61,191 nucleotides of DNA. Source: Bacillota bacterium. GTDB taxonomy: Bacteria; Bacillota; Sulfobacillia; JACIYH01. Numbering within the stretch: the first letter of the stretch is position 1; every line of letters begins with the position of its first letter. The position numbers and the translations under genes were made by a program. The stretch lies in assembly GCA_014360055.1 (NCBI GenBank), contig JACIYH010000005.1, forward strand, positions 1 to 61,191, in the 5' to 3' direction. Below are positions 16,342 through 24,029 of this stretch, piece after piece. The notes beneath the pieces are model-generated. The model did not search any database, was not told the DNA's origin, and worked only from the letters and a program-made list of their open reading frames with translations.

Positions 16342-17597
16342 CTGTTACGGCCGGCGGGTCATCAGCCGGTCCCCGGGTGGGCCTGGCGCGGGTGAGGGAA
16401 GACGACATAGGGGTGGCACGGGCGGTGGAGGCGGCCGGGGGCCTGGAGCGGCTGGTGGGGTCGGGCGCCCGTGTGCTGGTGAAGCCGAACCTGGTGGCGG
16501 TTCCCCCTCATCCCCGCAACGGGGCGGTGACCTGGGTGGAGGTGACCCGGGCGGTGGCCGACCTGGTGCGGGACCTGGGGGGGGACCCTGTTATCGCCGA
16601 TTCGGCGGCGGTGGGGGCCTGCACCGGGGACGTGATGGCCGTGTGTGGATACGACGCCCTGCGGGATGCCGGGTACCGGGTGGTTGACCTCAAGGCCGGT
16701 GAAGAGGTGGAGGTGGAGGTACCCGGAGGCCTGGTGGTCAAGCGTCTGGTCACCTATCGCCCCGTGGTGGAGGCGGACGTGATCGTAAGCGTGCCCGTCC
16801 TCAAGACCCACGACCAGCTAGGGGCCAGCCTGGCCCTCAAGAACCTGAAGGGACTCCTCGCCGACCGCGACAAGAAGCGCCTGCACACCGTGGGCGTGGT
16901 CGAGGGGATATGCGACCTCCTGGGTGTTCTCCCTCCCGTGTATGCGGTGGTGGACGGCTCCGTGGGTCAGGAGGGACTGGGGCCGGTGTTCGGACGCCCC
17001 GTCCCCCTGGGCGTGGTGCTGGCGGGGGCGGACCCCGTGGCCGTGGATACGGTCTCCGGCTGGCTCATGGGCTTCGAACCCGAAGAGTTGCCGCTTTCCC
17101 GGCGGGCGGCGGAACGCGGCCTGGGATGTGGGGACCTGGCCTCGATTAGGGTGGTGGGGGAGGAGCCCTCGCCCCTGCGCCGCCGCTTTCTGCGGGCGGA
17201 AGAGGGCGTTTCCCTGGATATCCCGGGGTTCCGCCTTGTGTTCGCACCGGGCACCTGTACGGGCTGCCATAACACCGTGCTGTCGGTGGTTGCTGAGATT
17301 ACGGAAGAAGGATGTCAGGATGTCCTGCGGGGCAAGATGGTGCTCGCAGGACCGGTAAGGGAGGGCGCGCTCGCGGCGCCGGACAGGCTGCCCCCCGAGC
17401 CGGGCCTGAGGGTGGCCGGACCGGGCGGGCGGGGCGGTGACGAGGGCCGATGCGGGCGGGACTCCTCATGCCTCGTGCTGGTGGGGAACTGCGCGGCCGG
17501 CCATGCGCGCGGGGGGACCTGGGTGCGGGGGTGTCCTCCCCACAACGATTGGGTGAAGGAAGCCCTGATGTCTCCTGCCCCGGGCGCGGGAGGCTAG
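16338..17597 (+). CDS. DUF362 domain-containing protein
   Basis: A 419-residue protein with the DUF362 features VLVKPNLVAVPPHPRNGAVT, LGGDPVIADSAAVG, SVPVLKTHDQLGASLALKNLKG and LAGADPVAVDTVSG. The domain occurs in proteins associated with anaerobic metabolism and often with ferredoxin domains; its reaction is not known. A Cys pair (CTGCHN) lies in the C-terminal third and the last roughly 70 residues are Gly/Arg-rich. GTG 16338 overlaps the nucleotidyltransferase stop by 4 bases. Confidence 0.85.
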   Translation: MTVTAGGSSAGPRVGLARVREDDIGVARAVEAAGGLERLVGSGARVLVKPNLVAVPPHPRNGAVTWVEVTRAVADLVRDLGGDPVIADSAAVGACTGDVMAVCGYDALRDAGYRVVDLKAGEEVEVEVPGGLVVKRLVTYRPVVEADVIVSVPVLKTHDQLGASLALKNLKGLLADRDKKRLHTVGVVEGICDLLGVLPPVYAVVDGSVGQEGLGPVFGRPVPLGVVLAGADPVAVDTVSGWLMGFEPEELPLSRRAAERGLGCGDLASIRVVGEEPSPLRRRFLRAEEGVSLDIPGFRLVFAPGTCTGCHNTVLSVVAEITEEGCQDVLRGKMVLAGPVREGALAAPDRLPPEPGLRVAGPGGRGGDEGRCGRDSSCLVLVGNCAAGHARGGTWVRGCPPHNDWVKEALMSPAPGAGG

Positions 17598-17618
17598 CCT
17601 GATGCGCGGGAGAGTAGC

Positions 17619-18170
17619 ATGAGACCGGCGCTGCTGGCCGTGTTCTTTGCCCAGGGGGTGGGGTTTCCCGTTCCCCTGGCGGTCGCCTTCGGCCTGCTGG
17701 GCGATCTGGTGCTGCGGGGCCGCGTGGGGGCGGTGGAGGGTTTTGCCCTATGCCTGGGGGCCAGCTGGGTGGGTAACCTCACCGGGTATGCCCTGGCCCG
17801 GCTGGGGAAAGGGTGGGCCCTGCGGCTGACGAACAGCCCGCTGCGAGGGTGGGGCGATGCGGAATCCACTTCCCGGTACACCCGCGTGCGCCGCCACTTC
17901 TGGTGGGTTCTCACGGTGGCGCGCTGGACGGGCGGGTATCCCCAGGTAATCTGGGCCGCCGGGGTCCTGCGCCAACCGCCCCTGCTGGTAGCGGCGGGCA
18001 CGCTGCTCTGCGACGCTGCCTGGGCCGCCTTCTGGTTGTGGGCAGCCGTGCACGGCGTGGCCTGGGCCGGGCGAGTCCCGGTGCTGGCGGCGGGCGTGGC
18101 TGCGGTGGGGCTGGCGGTCGCCGCCGTGGTGTGGGCTGCTGCACGGGGGCGTGATGCTAGAGGGAAGTGA
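17619..18170 (+). CDS. DedA/VTT-like small integral membrane protein
   Basis: A 183-residue hydrophobic protein. GASWVGNLTGYALARLGKG resembles the G-x3-G-Y-x2-G-x2-G stretch of DedA/VTT proteins, and VARWTGGYPQVIWAAGVLR their second conserved region. Hydrophobic segments lie near residues 1-30, 45-60, 120-145 and 150-172. DedA proteins move lipids or protons across membranes, but this one is short and divergent. ATG 17619 follows GGGAGAGT. Its end overlaps the convergent UPF0280 gene by 14 bases. Confidence 0.6.
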   Translation: MRPALLAVFFAQGVGFPVPLAVAFGLLGDLVLRGRVGAVEGFALCLGASWVGNLTGYALARLGKGWALRLTNSPLRGWGDAESTSRYTRVRRHFWWVLTVARWTGGYPQVIWAAGVLRQPPLLVAAGTLLCDAAWAAFWLWAAVHGVAWAGRVPVLAAGVAAVGLAVAAVVWAAARGRDARGK

Positions 18171-18906
18171 GCTGGATGTTGCCCCAGGCCGCCAGGCGGG
18201 TGTCCCTGATGAGCACCGCCCCGGCGAGCCCGGGGATCTGGCGGGCCCGTTCCAGGGCAGCTGTAAGGTCATCCTCGCCGCCCACCAGGTTGCCCAGGCA
18301 GGTGGCCGCCGCATCGGCGAGGGCCCCCGAGGGCGCGACTGCCACGGCGGCATCGGCCTGCCCCAGGCTGAGGGAGTGGCCCCAGCGCCCGGCCGAGGTG
18401 CACACCGCCACCGGTTGCCCGTCGCCGGAGACCAGAAGGCCCGTGCGAAGTGAGAAGGGCGACGTCCCCGCCAGGATGGCCACCCGCCGGGGCCTGTACG
18501 TACAAATGAAGATGTCCCCGCCGTTTTCGACGATCACCTCGCGCACGCTGCCGAGGAGGGCGCGCCCCACCCGTTCGGCCACGGCGCCAGCCACCGCCGC
18601 CATGGGGCCGACCCCAGCGCAGGCGGCCGCCCGCGCCATCTCGCAAACCAGGGGCGGGGCGTGGGCGGGCAGCGTCAGCGGTACCAGGGAGGTCAGGAAG
18701 GCGGGATCCCGCCCGGCGTACCCTTCGATCTCCGACCGGGCGAGGTGCAGTGCCTGTTCTGCCCGTTGGGGCAGGTCGTCCGTCCAGCTGGAACGGTCCA
18801 CCGCCACCCACAGGTCGCTCTCGCCCTCCCGGACCCGGAAGGCCGCCAGGTCGGGACTCCCCATCACGTGCCGGTAAAACCGCTCTTCCACCTGCACGGG
18901 TATCAC
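18157..18906 (-). CDS. UPF0280 family protein (COG2122), probable homocysteine-synthesis partner
   Basis: A 249-residue ApbE-like-fold protein with VPLTLPAHAPPLVCEMARAAACAGVGPMAAVAGAVAE, IVENGGDIFI and SLSLGQADAAVAVAPSGALADAAATCLGN, all typical of COG2122. In Methanosarcina a COG2122 protein is one of the proteins linked to making homocysteine from aspartate semialdehyde and sulfide, together with COG1900. Here it directly follows a COG1900 gene and starts at GTG 18906, overlapping that gene's stop by 4 bases. The shared SAM riboswitch upstream supports a sulfur-amino-acid role. Confidence 0.83.
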   Translation of the reverse strand: MIPVQVEERFYRHVMGSPDLAAFRVREGESDLWVAVDRSSWTDDLPQRAEQALHLARSEIEGYAGRDPAFLTSLVPLTLPAHAPPLVCEMARAAACAGVGPMAAVAGAVAERVGRALLGSVREVIVENGGDIFICTYRPRRVAILAGTSPFSLRTGLLVSGDGQPVAVCTSAGRWGHSLSLGQADAAVAVAPSGALADAAATCLGNLVGGEDDLTAALERARQIPGLAGAVLIRDTRLAAWGNIQLTSL

Positions 18907-20516
18907 CTCTCCCCGGCTGACGCCGCCGGACCGGCGGCCGGTTCCGCAGCACCGGTGGTGGCCGGTTCCGCCGGGTCGACGGCGGCCGGTTCCATCACAC
19001 CGGTTGCCGCGACTCCGCGGGCCTCGGGTACCAGGGCGCCCACCGGGCAGGTATCGGCGCACAGGCCGCAGGCGGTGCACAACTGCGGTTGCCAGACCAG
19101 TTCCCAGCTTCCCCGGTCGAGTTGCAGGGCCCCGGGCAGGCAGACCGCCGTGCAGGCCCCGCAGGCCACGCACAGTTGCCCGTGGAAGATGGGTGTTCCC
19201 CCTGCGGGCGGGGCGGCCACGTGGGCCGGCGCTGCGAGCGCGTGGGCGGGCGGGGTGACCGTGCCGGCGGGCGGGATGGCTGCGCGGGCGGGGGCTGCCA
19301 CGGCGGCAGCGGTTTCGGCCCGCGCGGGCCCGTCCGCGGCGGCGTAGTAGCCGTCTGCTTCCGGGCGGGGAGGAAGGTCGAGGGTGTGGAGGGTTGTGCG
19401 CCAGGGCAGGGGGGCGACGGGCTCGGTGAGGAGGAAGCGGCCGGAGGCCACCCACTCCTTGAGCAGGGCGGCGATCTCCCGGGCCTTGTGCAGGCTGGAC
19501 AGCGGCGCCGCCGGGACCCAGCGGTCGTGGAGGCGCACGCGTCCCGAGCGCAGCTCGGCGTAGCTCACTTCTGCCACCACCGGGCGTTCGCGGTGGGGGT
19601 GGCCGTAGTCCAGGATCACCGTGCGGATATCTTCGTCCCGTACCCCCACCTGGAGGGCCAGTTCTTCGTCCAGCAGGGGGATCGCGATACCCACACCCAC
19701 GAAGAGGGTGACGCCGTAACCGGCGAAGGTGGCGGCGCGCAGGAAACGGGGGTCCATCCCGCGCAGGTCGCCCACCAGGGCCAGGGTGGCCGCCGGCCCC
19801 ACGGGGACGTCCCCGTGCCGCCTCCGGCCGGGGAAATGCTGGGTTCCCTCCCAGGCCACGTAGCCCACGCCTCCGCCCAGGAAGACCCGTGTGCCGATGC
19901 CCACCGTGCGCAGGTGAGGGTCGTTGAGCAGGGGACTCAGCTGGCCCGCGCTGCAGTAGGTGACGTTGCCGAAGCGGGGCAGGAGCTTCCCCATGTAGGT
20001 CCGGATGACCCGGTCCGAGCCGTTGGTGGCAGCGGCGTAGTTCTGGTAGCAGTTGCGGGGGTTGAAGAGGTAGGCCTGGTTCAGACCGTGCAGGCGGATG
20101 TACGTGCGCAGGTGCCGGCGCGGGTAGCAATCGGTGCCGTAGCTTTCGGCTTCCAGGAGGACGGGCTTCCCGGCCACCAGATCTTCGATGACGTGGGCGC
20201 CGCCGTATGCCATGCCCCGGCTGCGACTGAGTTCGGTGGCACCCAGGTAGGCGTCCACCGCCGCCACCCCGGCGTGGGCGGGCACGTCGTTGAGCCGGAC
20301 CGACTGCATCTTGATGGGGGGCTCGCTGTGGCCGAAGTTCAAGAACACTCCCGAGGAGCACATGGGGGCAAAGGTGGCGGTGGTGACCACATCCACCTCC
20401 TGTGCCACCCGGCGGCCCCCTTTTTCCCGTACCAGGGGGATGACTTCCTCGGCGGTAACCACCACCGCCTTCCCCTCCCGGATGCGCTGGTTGATCTCGG
20501 CGAACGTCTTGGGCAA
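18903..20516 (-). CDS. COG1900 homocysteine biosynthesis protein with C-terminal two-cluster ferredoxin domain
   Basis: A 537-residue protein. Residues about 1-380 form the COG1900/DUF39 domain (FAPMCSSGVFLNFGHSEPPIKM, ESYGTDCYPRRH, NPRNCYQNYAAATNGS), with cysteines thought to carry sulfur in the methanogen enzyme. An Ala/Pro-rich linker of about 45 residues leads to two 4Fe-4S motifs (CVACGACTAVC and CTACGLCADTCP) and an Ala-rich tail. In methanogens the ferredoxin partner is a separate protein; here it is fused. The start is TTG 20516 with GGGAGGT seven bases upstream; the longer open frame would run into the riboswitch terminator. Expression should fall when SAM is plentiful. Confidence 0.87.
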   Translation of the reverse strand: MPKTFAEINQRIREGKAVVVTAEEVIPLVREKGGRRVAQEVDVVTTATFAPMCSSGVFLNFGHSEPPIKMQSVRLNDVPAHAGVAAVDAYLGATELSRSRGMAYGGAHVIEDLVAGKPVLLEAESYGTDCYPRRHLRTYIRLHGLNQAYLFNPRNCYQNYAAATNGSDRVIRTYMGKLLPRFGNVTYCSAGQLSPLLNDPHLRTVGIGTRVFLGGGVGYVAWEGTQHFPGRRRHGDVPVGPAATLALVGDLRGMDPRFLRAATFAGYGVTLFVGVGIAIPLLDEELALQVGVRDEDIRTVILDYGHPHRERPVVAEVSYAELRSGRVRLHDRWVPAAPLSSLHKAREIAALLKEWVASGRFLLTEPVAPLPWRTTLHTLDLPPRPEADGYYAAADGPARAETAAAVAAPARAAIPPAGTVTPPAHALAAPAHVAAPPAGGTPIFHGQLCVACGACTAVCLPGALQLDRGSWELVWQPQLCTACGLCADTCPVGALVPEARGVAATGVMEPAAVDPAEPATTGAAEPAAGPAASAGER

Positions 20517-20557
20517 AGCGCTTACCTCCCCCGGACGGGGGACCCCCGGGAGTCCGG

Positions 20558-20592
20558 AAAACGAAAAACGCCTCTCCGAGAGGAAGAGGCGT
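20558..20592 (-). terminator. SAM-controlled intrinsic terminator
   Basis: On the minus strand an 8-base-pair stem ACGCCTCT/AGAGGCGT (20592-20568) is followed by TTTTTCGTTTT, placed just after the 3' arm of the S-box P1 helix. This is the expression platform of the riboswitch. A further inverted repeat (CCGGAC/GTCCGG, 20531-20557) lies between it and the ribosome-binding site. Confidence 0.9.
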
Positions 20593-20605
20593 CCAGCAGC
20601 CGGAC

Positions 20606-20744
20606 CTCTCATCTCTCGGAACCCAGGGTTCCGCAGGAGTTGGCACCGTCATCACGCTGGCGGGCCTTTGCCGTCACCGGCGCGGGCCCCGTGACCGGTT
20701 GCCGGGCTTCATCGGGCCAGTCCCTCCGCCGCTCTGGATAAGAG
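20606..20744 (-). promoter_or_regulatory. SAM-I (S-box) riboswitch aptamer
   Basis: Read on the minus strand it has the S-box landmarks in order: CTTATCCAGAG at the 5' end, GGAGGGACTGGCCC, GATGAAGCCCGGCAACC, then GGTGCCAACTCCTGCGG and GAGATGAGAG at the 3' end. P1 forms between CTCTTATC (20744-20737) and GATGAGAG (20613-20606) with one G-U pair. A terminator follows at once. It controls the COG1900-ferredoxin and UPF0280 genes and should switch them off at high SAM. Confidence 0.96.
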
Positions 20745-20772
20745 TCCCCCGACCATATGTTGTTTGGCGCCC

Positions 20773-20802
20773 ACTATAGCACGCCGCCGCCCCTCCTGTC
20801 AA
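20773..20802 (-). promoter_or_regulatory. Sigma-A promoter for the riboswitch-controlled operon
   Basis: On the minus strand, TTGACA (20802-20797) and TATAGT (20778-20773) are separated by 18 bases. The start of transcription would fall about 20 bases before the S-box P1 helix. Confidence 0.85.
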
Positions 20803-20892
20803 CTGGTCTGCCGCGCGTCAGACTCTGGTGCCGCACGGGCGACGGGGTACAATGGCCGGGCGAGGGGCGGCCGGGGCCAGGGGGCGGCGGCG

Positions 20893-20922
20893 TTGACAAT
20901 GAGCATGGCCGGATGCTATTTT
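20893..20922 (+). promoter_or_regulatory. Sigma-A promoter of the hrcA operon
   Basis: TTGACA (20893-20898) and TATTTT (20917-20922) are 18 bases apart, and the CIRCE operator begins 12 bases downstream, around the predicted transcription start. Confidence 0.8.
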
Positions 20923-20933
20923 CTTGTTGGGTT

Positions 20934-20960
20934 TTAGCACTCCGCCCGTGGGAGTGCTAA
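20934..20960 (+). promoter_or_regulatory. CIRCE operator (HrcA-binding site)
   Basis: TTAGCACTC (20934-20942), a 9-base spacer and GAGTGCTAA (20952-20960): a perfect match to the CIRCE consensus. It sits between the promoter and the hrcA start codon, giving autoregulated heat-shock control of the chaperone operon. Confidence 0.98.
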
Positions 20961-20969
20961 GGTGGAACG

Positions 20970-22007
20970 GTGGACGAACGCAAGCGCAGGATACTCCAGG
21001 CCATAGTCGAAGATTACGTGCTCACCGCCGAGCCGGTGGGCTCACGTACCATTGCCCGCAAGTACGGGCTGGGCGTGAGCGCGGCCACCATCCGCAACGA
21101 GATGGCGGACCTGGAAGAAATGGGGTACGTGGAGCAGCCCCATGCCTCGGCAGGGCGCATCCCGTCCGACCGCGGTTACCGGTTTTACGTTGATGAACTC
21201 ATGGAAGTGAAGCCCCTTCCGCCCTGGGTGGTGGAACGGGTGCAGGAGTTGTGCGAGGGGCGCGTCCGGGCCATGGAGGCGGTACTCCAGCAGGTGGCCC
21301 GGCTGCTGAGCGAGGTCACCAACTCCCTTGCCATCCTGGTGGGTCCCCAGGCCGGAGAGATGGTGTTCCGCAGCCTGGACCTGGTTCCGGTGGGGCCATC
21401 CCGTGCCCTGCTGGTGGCGGTGGCCGACCTGGGCCTGCTGGAGTCGGGCATGGTGGAGGTTCCCGCCGACCTAACCCCGGCTGAACTCCACTACATCTCT
21501 CAGGTGCTCACCCGCGGCCTGCGGGGTTTGTCCGTCCAGGCCCTCAGCCACACCATCCTCCGGGAACTGCAGGCCGAACTGGCGCGTTACCGCCAGGTGC
21601 TGGAACAGGTCCTGGAGATACTGGTGGCTTCGGCCCGGGAGCAGGTCCCGGACCGCATGTACCTGGTGGGCCTCAGCACCCTGCTTTCCCAGCCCGAGTT
21701 CCATGACCGGGAACGGCTGCGGGCGGTCATCTCCGTCCTCGAGCAGGAGGTGCTGGCGAAGTACCTCCTCATGGTCTCGACTGAGCGGGAGCAGGAGGCG
21801 GGGGTAACGGTGAGCATCGGCCGGGAGAACCCCCTGGGTGAGGTGCGCGACCTCAGCCTGGTGTTCACCCCGTATCGGGTGGGGGTGTCCCGGGGAAGGC
21901 TGGCCGTGGTCGGTCCCAAGCGCATGGACTACGGCCGCGTGGTGGGGGCGGTGGCGGATTTCGAGCGTCTGCTGAGCGATCTCCTGGGGAGGTGGGCCCT
22001 GGTGTGA
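20970..22007 (+). CDS. hrcA: Heat-inducible transcription repressor HrcA
   Basis: A 345-residue repressor of normal length. The N-terminal winged helix (RKRRILQAIVEDYVLTAEPVGSRTIARKYGLGVSAATIRNEMADLEEMGYVEQPHASAGRIPSDRGYRFYVD in outline) is almost textbook HrcA, and the GAF-like and insertion domains follow. It represses its own operon through the CIRCE site directly upstream, with activity tuned by a chaperonin in known systems. Since the chaperonin here is group III rather than GroEL, which chaperonin keeps HrcA active is an open question. GTG 20970 follows AAGGTGG. Confidence 0.97.
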   Translation: MDERKRRILQAIVEDYVLTAEPVGSRTIARKYGLGVSAATIRNEMADLEEMGYVEQPHASAGRIPSDRGYRFYVDELMEVKPLPPWVVERVQELCEGRVRAMEAVLQQVARLLSEVTNSLAILVGPQAGEMVFRSLDLVPVGPSRALLVAVADLGLLESGMVEVPADLTPAELHYISQVLTRGLRGLSVQALSHTILRELQAELARYRQVLEQVLEILVASAREQVPDRMYLVGLSTLLSQPEFHDRERLRAVISVLEQEVLAKYLLMVSTEREQEAGVTVSIGRENPLGEVRDLSLVFTPYRVGVSRGRLAVVGPKRMDYGRVVGAVADFERLLSDLLGRWALV

Positions 22008-22071
22008 GTGGGGGCCTCACCGCCCCGGGTCCGCGGTACCCGCATTTTTTTTGTGACAGGGAGGTTCTTAG

Positions 22072-23664
22072 ATGGCACTGAAGCAGGTGGCGTCCGGCGC
22101 CGAGATCGACGAAAAGCTCGCGGCCCTTTTGACCAATGCCAACGCGGTACGCGCCATTGCCTCCGCCGTGGAGGGCACCATCGGGCCCAAAGGGCTGAAC
22201 ACGCTGCTCGTCGATCGCTTCGGGGACGTGACCATCACCAACGACGGGGTCACCATCCTCACCAAGATGGACGTCAACCATCCGGCGGCCCGCATGGTCA
22301 TCAACGTGGCGCGGGCCCAGGAGCAGGAGGTGGGTGACGGGACCACCACCGCCACCATCATGGCCGGTGCCTTGCTGACCGAAGGTGTGAACCAGGCGGT
22401 GCGGGGGGTGCCGGTGACGCGCATCATCGAGGGGGTTAAGCTGGGCATCCGCAAGGCCATCGAAGAGGTGGAGGCCAGGTCGCGACCGGTGAGCGGGGTG
22501 GACGATCCCGTCCTGCGCCGGGTGGCTTACGTCTCCGGACGGGAACAGGAGGACATCGCCGACCTGGCGGTCCGGGCGGCCGCCCTGGTGGGCCGGGAGA
22601 AGCTCCTGGACCGGTCCTTCAAGCTTTCCGATACCGTGGTGGCCAAAGCGGGGGCCGAGAACGAGGTCTTCCTGGGCGTGATAGTGGACAAGCAGCGCAC
22701 CAACAAAGAGATGCCCAAAGAGGTAGCGCCGGTGCGGGTGCTGGTGGTGGACGACGCCCTGGAGCCCGAGGAGATCGAGGAGGAGGCCCTGGGCACCGAG
22801 GCGGGTTTCAACCGGTACATGCAGCTCCAGGAGGAATTCCGGGCTAACGTGCGCAAGGTGATCTCCCTCGGGGTCAACCTGGTGGTGGTGGACCGGGGTG
22901 TAGACGAGGTGGCAGAGGAGATGTTCACCGACGCCGGGGTGATGGTGCTGCAGCGGGTTTCCTCACGGGAGTTGCGCCAGGTGGCCGAGCACACCGGGGC
23001 CCGGGCGGTCAAGCGCACCGCCCTGCGTAAGGAGCCGGCGGAACTCGAGAAGTACCTGGGAGCGGCCGACCGGGCCTATGAGGACGAGAAGCTGGAGCAC
23101 GTACGGGTACTGGGTGGCAGGGGCAAGCCCATGGCCACCATCCTGGTGGGTGCTGCCACCCAGGAGGTGGTGGGAGAGCGCGAGCGCATCGCCAAAGACG
23201 CCACCTCCGCAGTGCAGGCGGCGGTGCGGGGGGGCGTAGTCGCCGGCGGCGGGGCCATTGAGTTGGCCGTCTCCCGGGAAGTGGAGAAGCTGCGGGCGAG
23301 CGTACGCGGCATGGCGGCATACGGGGTGGACTGTGTGGCGGAAGCCCTCAAGAAGCCGCTCTCCCAGATCGTGGCCAATGCCGGCTTCAACCCCCTTGAG
23401 AAGGTGGGGGACGTGATGGCCGCCCAGGTGGAGAGGGGTTCCGACTCGCTGGCCGTCGACTGCGACACCGGCGAAGTGGTGGACATGTACGAGGCGGGTG
23501 TCCTTGACCCCACTCCCGTCAAGACCTACGCCCTGCGGGCGGCGGGGGAGATCGCGGAGGCTATCCTGCGCATCGACACCATCATAAAGAAGAAGGATGA
23601 GGGAGGACCCGGCCAGCAGGGCGGAGAAGAAGGCGCGGCCGGCGAGGACGAGCCGGATTTCTGA
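22072..23664 (+). CDS. Group III (archaeal-like, thermosome-family) chaperonin
   Basis: A 530-residue chaperonin of the thermosome/CCT type, not GroEL. GTIGPKGLNTLLVDRFGDVTITNDGVTIL near the N-terminus, the ATPase motif GDGTT (88-92), VVAGGGAIELAVSREV and NAGFNPLEKVGDVMA in the C-terminal equatorial domain, and a built-in apical region where group II proteins have their lid. The C-terminus is Gly/Glu-rich and acidic (GEDEPDF) rather than GGM repeats. Archaeal-like chaperonins in bacteria were described in Carboxydothermus and relatives within the dnaK operon. Here it follows hrcA by 64 bases with AGGGAGGT before ATG 22072, so it is under CIRCE control. It should fold proteins without GroES. 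Confidence 0.95.
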   Translation: MALKQVASGAEIDEKLAALLTNANAVRAIASAVEGTIGPKGLNTLLVDRFGDVTITNDGVTILTKMDVNHPAARMVINVARAQEQEVGDGTTTATIMAGALLTEGVNQAVRGVPVTRIIEGVKLGIRKAIEEVEARSRPVSGVDDPVLRRVAYVSGREQEDIADLAVRAAALVGREKLLDRSFKLSDTVVAKAGAENEVFLGVIVDKQRTNKEMPKEVAPVRVLVVDDALEPEEIEEEALGTEAGFNRYMQLQEEFRANVRKVISLGVNLVVVDRGVDEVAEEMFTDAGVMVLQRVSSRELRQVAEHTGARAVKRTALRKEPAELEKYLGAADRAYEDEKLEHVRVLGGRGKPMATILVGAATQEVVGERERIAKDATSAVQAAVRGGVVAGGGAIELAVSREVEKLRASVRGMAAYGVDCVAEALKKPLSQIVANAGFNPLEKVGDVMAAQVERGSDSLAVDCDTGEVVDMYEAGVLDPTPVKTYALRAAGEIAEAILRIDTIIKKKDEGGPGQQGGEEGAAGEDEPDF

Positions 23665-23705
23665 ATCCCTGCCTGCTGGGCGGGTGTGGCCCGGGAGGGG
23701 TGGCT

Positions 23706-24026
23706 TTGCAGAATCCACCCGCGCCCAACGCTGGTGATCCCCTGGCACCGGCGGGGGAGGATCCCCTGGTACTGAAGGTGGCGGGGTACCTGGCGGACGT
23801 CTTCCGGGAGCGCACCGGGGTGGATGTGCGTTCGGACCCGGCGGCGTGGGACAAAGTCGTGCGGGCGGCACGGCGGGCGCGCCGGGAACTGGGGCGCTCC
23901 ACCGCGTACAATGTGTCCCTTCCGTTCCTGTTGAAGGGGACCGAAGGACCCCTTCACCTGGACGTAGTGATCACCCAGCGCCAGTTCCTCGAACTCATGA
24001 TGGGGGAGGCACCCGAGGAGGCTTAG
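23706..24026 (+). CDS. Mini-DnaK: free-standing subdomain IIB of the Hsp70 ATPase domain
   Basis: A 106-residue protein. Residues about 22-98 align without a gap to one part of the DnaK nucleotide-binding domain (roughly E. coli residues 235-310): [20 protein letters not shown] matches [31 protein letters not shown] matches EAAEKAKIELS, VSLPFLL matches VNLPYIT, and [14 protein letters not shown] matches GPKHMNIKVTRAKL. Nothing else of DnaK is present: no phosphate loops, no substrate-binding domain. The first 20 residues are Pro/Ala-rich. TTG 23706 sits 5-6 bases after GGGAGGGG; GTG 23700 is possible. It stands where dnaK usually does, 3 bases before dnaJ. The frame is intact, so it looks maintained rather than decaying. 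In DnaK this subdomain contacts GrpE and closes over ATP. Confidence 0.82.
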   Translation: [106 protein letters not shown]

Positions 24027-24029
24027 GCT

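Noticed and set aside
18157-20655. An 832-residue minus-strand frame joining part of the COG1900 region antisense-shifted with UPF0280
   Set aside because: Only its last 249 residues are real (UPF0280). The rest is low-complexity sequence in the wrong frame of the COG1900 gene, which has its own proper frame, riboswitch and ribosome site.
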